Under the pieces are notes generated by a model that searched no databases, was not told the DNA's origin, and saw nothing but the letters and a program-made list of their open reading frames with translations. Made by a program: the position numbers and the translations under genes. 64,000 nt of DNA from Gemmatimonadota bacterium. GTDB lineage: Bacteria; JAAXHH01. The first letter of the stretch is position 1; each line of letters opens with the position of its first letter. Positions 7,473-15,610 of this stretch are shown here, in pieces. The stretch lies in NCBI GenBank assembly GCA_009837395.1, contig VXTP01000043.1, positions 542,909 through 606,908 of the forward strand, read 5' to 3'.

Positions 7473-9494
7473 ATGACGTCGCGCTTTGCGGTGCATCGCG
7501 CGAGCATGCCAAGCCGAACGGGAAAGACAGCGCTGATCGTGGCTACGAAAACCTATGCTTCGCTGCCTTACACCGAACCGGACCACCTCGTCCGGGATTT
7601 CGCCAGCCGCGGCATCGTCGCCCTGCCGCCGGAAAGTCTCGGCATCCCCGAAGAGATCCACCAACGCATATACACGCTGGAGAAGCAGGCCTACCTGGCC
7701 AGAAAACCGGTGACGCCGGGCGGCATACCGGAAGTCCTTGAAGTCATCAACGCACCGGGCGTCGTTGATGCCTGCAACCGGATCGTGGGCCGGAACTGGG
7801 CCATCGTCCCCTTTACCCACAATGCCTCCTTCGCGAGCGGCGCCCGGGACCAGCACTGGCACAAGGACGACAACGGCCCGTACAACGGCCGCAAGCAGCG
7901 CCATCACCAGGCCGTGCAGATCGAGATGCTCTACTATCCCCAGGACGTGACCGAAGTCATGGGCCCCACGGCCACCGTTCCCTACTCGCACTACTGGACG
8001 TTCAACCACGAAGAAAACCACGACAATTTCGCGGGCGCCGACCACCTTGATTTCGAGTATCAGATCAGCGGGATGGAAGGCGTACCGGTTAGCGGTCCCG
8101 ATTCCGAATACGACTGGGAGGACGTCGTCCACCGGCGCACGGCCCACGATGTCCGGATGCGGGAAGCCGTGTCGAACACGGGATGGCCCCTCGTGAAACC
8201 CCTCGAGGCGGCGCCGTTGCGGGCGGGAAGCGTGCTGCTTTATTCCCACAACACGTTCCACCGGGGCAATCACCGGAGAGACGACTGGCGCCTGTGGGAC
8301 GATCATCCCCGTTTCATGTGGCGCTTCTGGATCTATCGGACGACGGAACCGGACGGCGATGACCGTGATGAGCCAGGCGAAATGGCCTGGCGAGAACTCG
8401 GCGTAGATCCCCTGACCGGGGTCGATCTGGGGGAGGCGAACGACGACACGACCGTGGTATGGAGATATCATGATCACTGGATGCGGACGGGACGGACGCC
8501 GCAGCCGCGGACCGAGGCAAGGGCGTTGCCCCAGGCAGAACGGGAAACCGAGGCGCGGGACCTGTACGAACAGTTGCTCGCCATGGGTGACGAAGCGGAA
8601 CCCCGGCGCATCGGCGCGGCCTATCGACTGGCCTCGATCGGAGACGATGAACTGGCCGTCCGGCATCTCGGCACAGCGCTCTACAGCCACCGGGAGAGTG
8701 TCCGCCGCGCGGCAACCTACGGCCTGATCGCCGTCGGGGAGCAGGCTACGGTGACCTTCGTCGAAGCGACGAAGTCACCGGTCAAATGGGTCAGGAAGGC
8801 CGGTGTGTACGGACTGGGTGACTGTGCCCCGCTCACCGGCGAAGTACTGACCGCCGCCACTTCGCTGCTCCATCACGACCCCTCCGTGTACGTCCGTGCC
8901 GTCGCCGCGGGATCGCTGGGCTGCCTGGGTCGACGCGCCGCGGGGACGGGTACCGGACGGTCCCTGGTGCCCCACTGTCTCGAGGCGCTGGTCCGCTGTC
9001 TCGATAGGGAAGAAAACCGGTTGAGCATGGACCTGGCCCAGCAGCGGAGCATCAAGTTCGCACGGCCCACCGACGAGTGCGACGTCTGCGAGGGCAACGG
9101 CGTCGACATGGGCCTCGAACGATTCGAACCGGTGCGCTCCGCAGTGCGGGAGAACGCCCTATGGTCCATGGTCATCCTCTGTTCCCACGGGGCCGGTCTG
9201 GCGGGCGATGCGCTGGATTCCACCATCGATGCCCTGACCGAGGTGGTGCGCAGCGACCGAAACGTCATCTGCGTGGGGTTCGCCATGGACGCGCTTAGTC
9301 GCCTGGCCAACCTGGAAACCGATGGGCCGGAAACTGGTGGGCCGGAAACTGGTGGGCCATCGCCGGCTGCTCTCGACCAACTGCGTGCGGATCTACTCAC
9401 GTTACTTGGCGAGTCCCCCATCCGGTGCTGGGAGGCGCTCGTACGCGGCGGCCTGAGCACAGCGTACCTCTCCGCGTTCTCAGAAGCCGGCTAG
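7473..9494 (+). CDS. PhyH-family dioxygenase fused to HEAT-like repeats
   Basis: 673 aa, no signal. Residues ~30-310 form a phytanoyl-CoA-dioxygenase-like Fe(II)/2-oxoglutarate fold: HWHKD gives the H-x-D iron motif (His130, Asp132) and SHNTFHRGN the distal His and nearby Arg. Residues ~360-670 are helical HEAT/armadillo-type repeats (for example ESVRRAATYGLIAVG, KWVRKAGVYGLGD), interrupted by a CDVCEG CxxC motif and a GPETGGPETGG linker. It therefore looks like a hydroxylase with its own protein-binding scaffold. Start is uncertain: ATG 7473, ATG 7506 and a GTG at 7540 are possible, none with a good ribosome site. Substrate unknown; the fusion is unusual for PhyH proteins, most of which are single-domain. 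Confidence 0.8.
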   Translation: MTSRFAVHRASMPSRTGKTALIVATKTYASLPYTEPDHLVRDFASRGIVALPPESLGIPEEIHQRIYTLEKQAYLARKPVTPGGIPEVLEVINAPGVVDACNRIVGRNWAIVPFTHNASFASGARDQHWHKDDNGPYNGRKQRHHQAVQIEMLYYPQDVTEVMGPTATVPYSHYWTFNHEENHDNFAGADHLDFEYQISGMEGVPVSGPDSEYDWEDVVHRRTAHDVRMREAVSNTGWPLVKPLEAAPLRAGSVLLYSHNTFHRGNHRRDDWRLWDDHPRFMWRFWIYRTTEPDGDDRDEPGEMAWRELGVDPLTGVDLGEANDDTTVVWRYHDHWMRTGRTPQPRTEARALPQAERETEARDLYEQLLAMGDEAEPRRIGAAYRLASIGDDELAVRHLGTALYSHRESVRRAATYGLIAVGEQATVTFVEATKSPVKWVRKAGVYGLGDCAPLTGEVLTAATSLLHHDPSVYVRAVAAGSLGCLGRRAAGTGTGRSLVPHCLEALVRCLDREENRLSMDLAQQRSIKFARPTDECDVCEGNGVDMGLERFEPVRSAVRENALWSMVILCSHGAGLAGDALDSTIDALTEVVRSDRNVICVGFAMDALSRLANLETDGPETGGPETGGPSPAALDQLRADLLTLLGESPIRCWEALVRGGLSTAYLSAFSEAG

Positions 9495-9585
9495 CCCGGC
9501 CTTACCTTTTCATTCAGCAATATACGCAGCGTTGCGTACGCTCTGGACCGTACCGCGCTCAACACCATGTTTCCAGGTGACTGCC

Positions 9586-10572
9586 GTGCCCCACATCCTC
9601 GTCGACAACATCGTCAAGACCTTTCGGATCGCTCAGAGGCGCCCCGGTCTCTGGGGCGCGCTACACGGGGTAGTGCGCCGTGAATACCGGACGATCAAGG
9701 CCCTGGACCGGGTCTCCTTCGAACTGGAACCGGGGGAACTGGTGGGCTATATCGGCCCCAACGGCGCGGGCAAGTCCACGACCGTAAAAGTCCTCTCCGG
9801 CATCCTCGTGCCCGATTCGGGACGGTGCGAGATCGACGGCCGCATACCGTGGCGCAACCGGATCTCCAACGCGGCCAACATCGGCGTGGTTTTCGGCCAG
9901 CGGACCCAGTTGTGGTGGGATCTGCCCGTTATCGAGTCCTTCGACCTGCTGCGGGATATCTACCGGATCGAAAACGGTGATTACCTTCGTGCCAGAGACG
10001 AGCTCGCGGTGCTCATGGACCTGGAACCGCTGTACGACGTCCCGGTGCGCCAGCTCAGTCTCGGCCAGCGCATGCGGTGCGACCTCGCGGCGGCCCTGCT
10101 GCACGCGCCTTCGGTGCTCTTCCTGGACGAGCCCACCATCGGCCTGGATGCCGTTTCCAAGCTTGCCGTGCGGGATTTCATCAAGCGGCTGAACCGGGAT
10201 CGGGGCGTCACCGTCGTGCTGACCACCCATGATATGGACGACATCGAGGCCCTGTGCGACCGGGTGATGGTAATCGGACACGGGAGGATCCTGTCCGACA
10301 GCACGCTGGACGACCTGCGCACCCGCGTCACCCGGGAGCGCCGCCTCATCATAGATCTGCTCGACGAAGGCCAGGCGATCGAGGATCCTGACGTCACCTT
10401 CATTTCGCGCAACGGCAACCGCGTCCACCTGCAGTTCGATCCGGACCGCGTCCCGACGGCCGCCCTGATCAGCCGGATCACGGCGAAGTACGCCATCAAG
10501 GACCTGTTCGTCGAGAACCCGCCCATCGAAGAGATCATTTCCCGGCTTTACGACGAACACGAACTCCGTTAA
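9586..10572 (+). CDS. ABC transporter ATP-binding protein of an ABC-2 exporter
   Basis: 328 aa from the GTG at 9586 (AGGTGA five bases upstream); the longer frame to 9532 lacks support. Walker A GPNGAGKST, signature LSLGQ, Walker B VLFLDEPT and switch TTHD are all intact, and a ~70-residue C-terminal extension is typical of this group. It starts a tight three-gene operon with two ABC-2 membrane proteins (13 and 3 bp gaps). The set matches the viologen-exporter-type family, whose cyanobacterial members export methyl viologen. Here export of a toxic cation, lipid or antibiotic is inference. Confidence 0.9.
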   Translation: MPHILVDNIVKTFRIAQRRPGLWGALHGVVRREYRTIKALDRVSFELEPGELVGYIGPNGAGKSTTVKVLSGILVPDSGRCEIDGRIPWRNRISNAANIGVVFGQRTQLWWDLPVIESFDLLRDIYRIENGDYLRARDELAVLMDLEPLYDVPVRQLSLGQRMRCDLAAALLHAPSVLFLDEPTIGLDAVSKLAVRDFIKRLNRDRGVTVVLTTHDMDDIEALCDRVMVIGHGRILSDSTLDDLRTRVTRERRLIIDLLDEGQAIEDPDVTFISRNGNRVHLQFDPDRVPTAALISRITAKYAIKDLFVENPPIEEIISRLYDEHELR

Positions 10573-10584
10573 ACCCGGACAGGC

Positions 10585-11391
10585 ATGATGCAATCGTTCG
10601 TTCTACCCTACACTGCCGTGCTGTCCGCCCGGTTCCGCATGATCCTCCAGTACCGGGCCGCGGCCATTGCCGGGTTCGTCACGCAGATCGGCTGGGGCGC
10701 GATCCGCGTCATGGCCATGGAGGCGTTCTACCGGTCCACGAGCGCTCCCCAGCCCATGCATCTCGAGGACGTGGTAACCTACATCTGGCTGGGCCAGGCG
10801 CTGCTCGGCCTGCTTCCCTGGAATCCCGATACGGAAATCCGCAACATGGTGCGGTCGGGTACCGTGGCCTATGAACTCGTCCGGCCCGTGAATCTTTATA
10901 CCTACTGGTTTTCCCGGTCTATGGCGTTCCGGCTCGCGCCGACCTTCATGCGTTCCATCCCGCTGGCGATCCTGGCGCTGCTCTTTTTCGGGATGCAGGC
11001 GCCCGCCTCGCCTGAAGCCCTACTGTTCTGGCTGGCGGCGACCGTGGGTGCGGTGCTGCTCAGTACGGCCCTCACCGTGATCCTGTCCATCACGCTGATG
11101 TGGACGATTGCCGGGGAAGGCGTGTCCTTTCTGGTCTCACCGGTCATCTATTTCCTGGCGGGGATGGTCATCCCCCTGCCCCTCTTCCCCGACTGGGCGC
11201 AACGCGTACTCGATATCCTGCCGTTCCGCGGCATCTGCGACGCGCCGTTCAGGCTGTACATGGGCCATATCCCGGCCACGGAAGCCTGGGAGGTGCTGTT
11301 TCACCAGGTGATCTGGATCGTCATCCTGGTCGCATTCGGCGCGTGGCTGCTCTCGAGAGCAACCCGCCGGCTGGTCGTACAGGGAGGTTGA
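10585..11391 (+). CDS. ABC-2 family permease (viologen-exporter type), subunit 1
   Basis: 268-aa integral membrane protein with about six TM helices (first near residues 24-45, last near 235-255). An amphipathic N-terminus and the conserved region around the RSGTVAYELVRPVN motif (residues 91-104) typify the ABC2_membrane_6 family. It sits between the ATPase and the second permease and probably forms a heterodimer with the latter. Confidence 0.85.
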   Translation: MMQSFVLPYTAVLSARFRMILQYRAAAIAGFVTQIGWGAIRVMAMEAFYRSTSAPQPMHLEDVVTYIWLGQALLGLLPWNPDTEIRNMVRSGTVAYELVRPVNLYTYWFSRSMAFRLAPTFMRSIPLAILALLFFGMQAPASPEALLFWLAATVGAVLLSTALTVILSITLMWTIAGEGVSFLVSPVIYFLAGMVIPLPLFPDWAQRVLDILPFRGICDAPFRLYMGHIPATEAWEVLFHQVIWIVILVAFGAWLLSRATRRLVVQGG

Positions 11392-11394
11392 AGG

Positions 11395-12198
11395 ATGGCG
11401 AACCCGCTCGCACTGTATACCCATTACGTGAGCATCTCCCTGCGAAGCCAGATGCAGTACCGGGTCTCGTTCCTGCTAGGTACCCTGGGCCAGTTGTTCA
11501 GCACGGGGGTGGAATTTATCGGCATCCTCGCCCTGTTCGACCGCTTCGGCAGTCTGAATCAGTGGACGCTCGCCGAGGTCGCCTTCTTCTACGGAATCGT
11601 CAACGTGGCGTTCGCCGTGACCGACATGCTGTCTCGAGGCTTCGACCACGTGGGCCAACTGGTACGCAGCGGCGAGTTCGACCGCATGCTGCTCCGGCCC
11701 CGGAGCACCGTACTCCAGCTGATCGGCCAGGAATTCACCCTGAAGCGGCTAGGGCGTTTCCTGCAGGGCGGCGCCGTCCTGCTCTGGGCGGCGCTCTACC
11801 TGGACATCGACTGGTCTCCATCGGTCGCGGCCCTTACCGTGATCACCGTATGCTGCGGCGCCTGTTTCTTTCTGGGACTGTTCATCAACATCGGCACGGT
11901 GTCCTTCTGGACCACGGAGACGCTCGAGCTCATGAACGTGTTGACCTATGGCGGCATCGAGGCTTCGAAATACCCGCTGGCCATATACCGAGCCTGGTTC
12001 CGCCGGTTCTTCACCATGGTGATCCCCATGGGCTGTGTGACCTATTTCCCGGTCGTGGCGATTCTCGGCCGGTCCGATCCGCTGGGCACGTCTCTCGCAT
12101 TTCAGTATCTGGCCCCCTTGTTCGGCCTGTTCTATTTCATCCTGTCGCTGTTTATCTGGCGTATCGGTCTACGGCATTATCGATCGACGGGCAGCTAG
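11395..12198 (+). CDS. ABC-2 family permease (viologen-exporter type), subunit 2
   Basis: 267 aa, about six TM helices. The RSGEFDRMLLRPRSTVLQ stretch (residues ~91-108) is the counterpart of the RSGTVAYELVRPVN segment in the upstream permease, showing the two are paralogues. It begins 3 bp after that gene, so translation is probably coupled. Together with the ATPase at 9586 it completes an exporter. No terminator is evident in the 100-bp spacer that follows. Confidence 0.85.
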   Translation: MANPLALYTHYVSISLRSQMQYRVSFLLGTLGQLFSTGVEFIGILALFDRFGSLNQWTLAEVAFFYGIVNVAFAVTDMLSRGFDHVGQLVRSGEFDRMLLRPRSTVLQLIGQEFTLKRLGRFLQGGAVLLWAALYLDIDWSPSVAALTVITVCCGACFFLGLFINIGTVSFWTTETLELMNVLTYGGIEASKYPLAIYRAWFRRFFTMVIPMGCVTYFPVVAILGRSDPLGTSLAFQYLAPLFGLFYFILSLFIWRIGLRHYRSTGS

Positions 12199-12283
12199 CG
12201 CGCGCGCCCCAACCGATCAACGCCCGGGCTCTCACGATCGACGGCCGGGCCGGTTCGACGGCCCGATTGGCGCGCCGTCCTTC

Positions 12284-12311
12284 TTGACGATGTTCCGGGG
12301 TGCCTGTTAAT
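12284..12311 (+). promoter_or_regulatory. Candidate promoter of the methyltransferase gene (leaderless arrangement)
   Basis: TTGACG (12284-12289), 16-bp spacer, GTTAAT (12306-12311), then nine bases to ATG 12321. An upstream GTG at 12300 lies inside the promoter and so would not be transcribed. Confidence 0.45.
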
Positions 12312-12320
12312 TGGTCCGGT

Positions 12321-12812
12321 ATGGCGAACAACAGGCAGTACCGATCCAATACGCTGTTCGTGGGTACCCGCGGCGTCAAGGAGTACCGGGCCAGCATACC
12401 TCGCTGGGTGAACGGCTCCGATACCGTCCTGGAAATCGGCTGCGAATGGGGCACGACCACCACGATCATCGCCGAGCACGCCGCGGCCGTGATCGGCACG
12501 GACGTCAGCCCGGTGGTCATCGAACGAGCCCGGGAACGCCACCCTCACATCCGGTTTGATACGCTGGACGCCTTCGACGTGCGGGCCGCGCTGGAATTGA
12601 ACGAGGACTTCACCAAGATCTATATCGACATGTCGGGGATATCCGGATACCGGTCGCTGCTGGACCTGATCGCCCTGCTGAACAGCTACGCCGCCGTATT
12701 GAGACCGGAAGCGATCGTGGTCAAGAGCGGCGCTCTGAAGCACTTCGCCTCCCGTTGCATTCCCTTCGGAGATGACGGAGCCTGGCGTGAGCGAAGACAT
12801 GACAACCAGTGA
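12321..12812 (+). CDS. Class I SAM-dependent methyltransferase-like protein
   Basis: 163 aa from ATG 12321 (a GTG at 12300 is the alternative). VLEIGCEWGTT is motif I, IGTDVSP motif II and the LDAFD acidic residue follows, giving a Rossmann-type SAM site. It ends soon after strand 5 (AIVVKSGAL), shorter than most family members, so it may be a minimal enzyme or one acting with a partner. The 3' end overlaps the YdcF-like gene by about 26 bp, indicating co-translation. Target unknown. Confidence 0.75.
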   Translation: MANNRQYRSNTLFVGTRGVKEYRASIPRWVNGSDTVLEIGCEWGTTTTIIAEHAAAVIGTDVSPVVIERARERHPHIRFDTLDAFDVRAALELNEDFTKIYIDMSGISGYRSLLDLIALLNSYAAVLRPEAIVVKSGALKHFASRCIPFGDDGAWRERRHDNQ

Positions 12813-13527
12813 ATCCCGCGGTGCCCATCGGCGAAAGACGGGCATCCTCGTCCACGGATACAATCTGCATGCCGGCCAGTGGGAGGACGTGACCTGGGGC
12901 GCACCGCCGGAACGGATCGGCCGCGTGCCCATGGGCGTGTTTTTAGCCCTGAGCGAGCAGGCGGACGTGATGGTCTTCGGTTCGGGCGCCTCGAAAAAGG
13001 ATGGGATGCTCGAATCCGAGGCGACGGCCCGGTTGTTGTGGGAGCGGTTCGAAGAACTCGCCGGATTCGCGGTATTCAATGACAGGGCGACCGAATTGAA
13101 CCGTCGTTCGGTGGCCGGCAGGATGAGGCAGCGGATCGAGTCCATACTGCACCTGGACCGGGCGTCGAAGAACACCCGTGACGAAATCGCCTATGCCGGG
13201 CGAGTCTTTGTCGAGCGGGACGTGGAGCGGGTCATCCTGGTCTCCGGCCCGACCCATCTGCCGCGGTGCCTGAGGGATGCCTGTGCCATCTACGGGGAAG
13301 ACGGGGACATGTCGGGCCTGCTGCGGGAACTCTACGCTGCGCCGAGTGTCACCGGATACCCGGGGTATTTGGCGGACGACGTAGTCATATTCGAACCGCC
13401 CCATCGTCCGGACCGCCCTGGGGCGGATATGAGTCGAGTGGTAGCCCGGGCGCACGATATACCGGAAAACCAGCGGGAAAGATTCGTCCGGCGCCTGGAT
13501 GACCTGCTACAGGAATTCGAGGTGTAG
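12787..13527 (+). CDS. YdcF/DUF218-like protein
   Basis: 246 aa from the GTG at 12787, which has GGAG six bases upstream; ATG codons at 12772 and 12799 are alternatives. The fold of the YdcF/SanA (DUF218) family is suggested by a nucleotide-type first strand (ILVHGYN), the SKNTRDEI motif near residue 120 and VSGPTHLPRCLRDA near 145, which correspond to the conserved ES-NT-E and T-H-R elements. It has no TM segment, unlike SanA, so a cytoplasmic location is expected. Biochemical role of the family is unclear; SAM binding has been reported for E. coli YdcF, which would fit the methyltransferase overlapping upstream. Confidence 0.65.
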   Translation: MSEDMTTSESRGAHRRKTGILVHGYNLHAGQWEDVTWGAPPERIGRVPMGVFLALSEQADVMVFGSGASKKDGMLESEATARLLWERFEELAGFAVFNDRATELNRRSVAGRMRQRIESILHLDRASKNTRDEIAYAGRVFVERDVERVILVSGPTHLPRCLRDACAIYGEDGDMSGLLRELYAAPSVTGYPGYLADDVVIFEPPHRPDRPGADMSRVVARAHDIPENQRERFVRRLDDLLQEFEV

Positions 13528-13583
13528 ACACCGGTCCCGCGGCTGGATCAGTAAAGCGAGCGGCACTTAGCGAGGAACCAGAC

Positions 13584-14450
13584 ATGATGACCCCGGAACA
13601 ACGGTACCTGTTCGACGTGTTCGGATACCTGCACATCGAGAACGCGCTGTCGAAGCAGGAGCTCGAGGCCTGCCAGCGCGCGTCGGCCCGGTACATGAAC
13701 ACGCCGGAGGACAAACTGCCGCCGGGATTCGGGTTCGACGGCAAGCGCCACCTCCACGGCTTCGCCTTCGACAAGTCGCTCGAGGCCCTGACCCGCCATC
13801 CTTCGATCTGGCCCATCGTACGGGAACTCACCAACGGCAAACCCCGGCTGATAAGCGGCACGCTCCAGGTGGACCGCCCCGGGGAATCGGCCGTAGGGGG
13901 CCTGCATTGTGCCCGGGAGGGTTTCGGCTGGGAAAGCACCCGCTACGAGACCCATCACGGGCGGGCCTACTGCGACGACATTATTGTGTTTCCCTACCTG
14001 GACGATGTTTTTCCCGGCGACGGCGGCCTCATCGTGCTGCCCGGATCCCACAAGGCGAATTTCCCCCGGCCGGAAAGCCTGTTCAACAACGGACTCATGC
14101 ACGGCGTGGAGGACCTCGCGCCAGGCGTGGTCAACATCACGCCCCGTGCGGGCGACATCATCGTGACTTCCGAGCTCATGACCCACGGCATACTCGAATG
14201 GCGGCCCGGTGACCGGATCCGGCGCATCCTGGTGCTGCGGTACAAGCCCCAGCACGCCGGACTGGCCATGCCGTTTCCGGATGAGATCAAGGCCGTGCTG
14301 TCCCCCGAAACGCTGGAACTGATCGAGACCGCCCACTACAACCACGTAAAGGACATCGTCAAGGACGACACGGACGGCGGTCCGGAGAGCGGCCCGGAGG
14401 ACGACCCGAACGGCGACACGGATGACGAACGGCAAGGGGCAACCCCATGA
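13584..14450 (+). CDS. PhyH-family protein with atypical iron motif
   Basis: 288 aa; GAGGAA lies six bases before the ATG. N-terminal FDVFGYLHIENALS, central PGDGGLIVLPGSHKANFP and C-terminal THGILEWRPGDRIRR are hallmarks of a PhyH subfamily. The distal His (THG) and 2-oxoglutarate Arg are present. The usual H-x-D/E of the facial triad is not obvious: the matching segment reads GLHCAREGF, so the acid ligand is missing or displaced. The tail is acidic (DDTDGGPESGPEDDP). The stop overlaps the next start as ATGA, coupling it to the rhamnonate-dehydratase-like enzyme; a joint sugar-acid pathway is inferred. Confidence 0.8.
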   Translation: MMTPEQRYLFDVFGYLHIENALSKQELEACQRASARYMNTPEDKLPPGFGFDGKRHLHGFAFDKSLEALTRHPSIWPIVRELTNGKPRLISGTLQVDRPGESAVGGLHCAREGFGWESTRYETHHGRAYCDDIIVFPYLDDVFPGDGGLIVLPGSHKANFPRPESLFNNGLMHGVEDLAPGVVNITPRAGDIIVTSELMTHGILEWRPGDRIRRILVLRYKPQHAGLAMPFPDEIKAVLSPETLELIETAHYNHVKDIVKDDTDGGPESGPEDDPNGDTDDERQGATP

Positions 14451-15607
14451 ATATCCGGAATATCCGTGCCTTCACCGTGGACCTTTCCAAGGCCAGGAAG
14501 GCGGTAAAGACATCGCTGCAACGAAAGGGCCGGCAGCCGGCAGGTCCCATGGACCGGTACCCGGAGTACCGGGGCCGGCGCGGGGACGCGGGACCTACCT
14601 GGCCCTCCGCGGCGTGTATCGTGGAAGCGGACGACGGTACTTTCGGACTGGGACTGACCCAGCATAGCGGTCCCGTCCTTCCCATAGTCAACGAACATTT
14701 CAGGCCGCTTTTGACGGGGCAGTCCGTCATGGCCACGGAAAAGTGCTACGATCTCATGGTTAGAGCGAGCGCGGCCTACGGAAGCCAGGGCGCGACGAGC
14801 TACGCCATCAGCGCCGTGGACCTGGCCCTGTGGGACCTGAAAGGCAAGCTGCTGGGCCGGCCCGTGTACGAACTGCTCGGCGGTCCGCAGAAGGACCGGA
14901 TCAGTTGCTACGCCACGGGGTTCGATATCGCGTGGTACCTCGAACTGGGATTCAAAGCGGTAAAACTTCCCATGCCGTTTGGTCCGGACGATGGAATCGA
15001 CGGATTGAACAAAGCGGAGGAGATGGTGGAGGAAACCAGGTCCGCGATCGGAAACGACGTCGAGTTGATGCTGGACTGCTGGATGGCGCAGGACGTGGAA
15101 TACGCCGTGCGGCTCGGTGAATCGCTTAGTCCCTACCGGCTGAAGTGGATCGAGGACTACCTGATGCCCAACGACCTGGACGGGTTCGCCGCCGTCCGCC
15201 GGCGCTTGCCCGGGCAGGGACTCGCGACCGGAGAACACTGGTACCTGGCCGAACCGTTCCTGTATGCCGCGGAGCACCGGCTGGTGGATATCTTCCAACC
15301 GGACGTCAAGTGGTGCGGCGGGCTCTCCGCCGCGGTCCGCATCTGCCACATCGCCGAAGCCGCGGGCCTGACCGTCGCCCCGCACGGCGCCATGAACGAT
15401 CCCTACGGCCAGCACCTGGTCTTCGCCATGCCCGCGGCCCGCTGGGGAGAACGTTCCAGCGGGGTCTCTCCGCCCGGAGTGCCCCTGTCCGACATGGTTG
15501 AGCTGCCGGGAACGGCCGTGATTGAAGACGGCTGCCTGGTCCCGAGCGACGCACCGGGATTCGGGATCGAAGCCGACCGGGCCTGGCTGGACCGCGTGGC
15601 CGTCTGA
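14447..15607 (+). CDS. Enolase-superfamily dehydratase, L-rhamnonate dehydratase-like
   Basis: 386 aa, mandelate racemase/muconate lactonizing fold. Capping domain residues 1-125, barrel after that. Metal ligands are visible as LMLDCW (Asp), WIEDY (Glu) and TGEHW (Glu), with the acid/base His in APHGA. The LDCWMAQDV and KWIED stretches closely resemble RhmD, which dehydrates L-rhamnonate to 2-keto-3-deoxy-L-rhamnonate. The gene starts in an ATGA overlap with the PhyH gene. Its product would feed an aldolase such as the DapA- or HpcH-type enzymes in this window. L-lyxonate or L-mannonate are other plausible substrates. Confidence 0.85.
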   Translation: MNIRNIRAFTVDLSKARKAVKTSLQRKGRQPAGPMDRYPEYRGRRGDAGPTWPSAACIVEADDGTFGLGLTQHSGPVLPIVNEHFRPLLTGQSVMATEKCYDLMVRASAAYGSQGATSYAISAVDLALWDLKGKLLGRPVYELLGGPQKDRISCYATGFDIAWYLELGFKAVKLPMPFGPDDGIDGLNKAEEMVEETRSAIGNDVELMLDCWMAQDVEYAVRLGESLSPYRLKWIEDYLMPNDLDGFAAVRRRLPGQGLATGEHWYLAEPFLYAAEHRLVDIFQPDVKWCGGLSAAVRICHIAEAAGLTVAPHGAMNDPYGQHLVFAMPAARWGERSSGVSPPGVPLSDMVELPGTAVIEDGCLVPSDAPGFGIEADRAWLDRVAV

Positions 15608-15610
15608 GAT

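Noticed and set aside
13584..14450. Atypical PhyH gene as a pseudogene
   Set aside because: Frame is intact, ribosome site is good, overlap with the next gene is maintained and the rest of the fold is conserved, so a functional variant is likelier.
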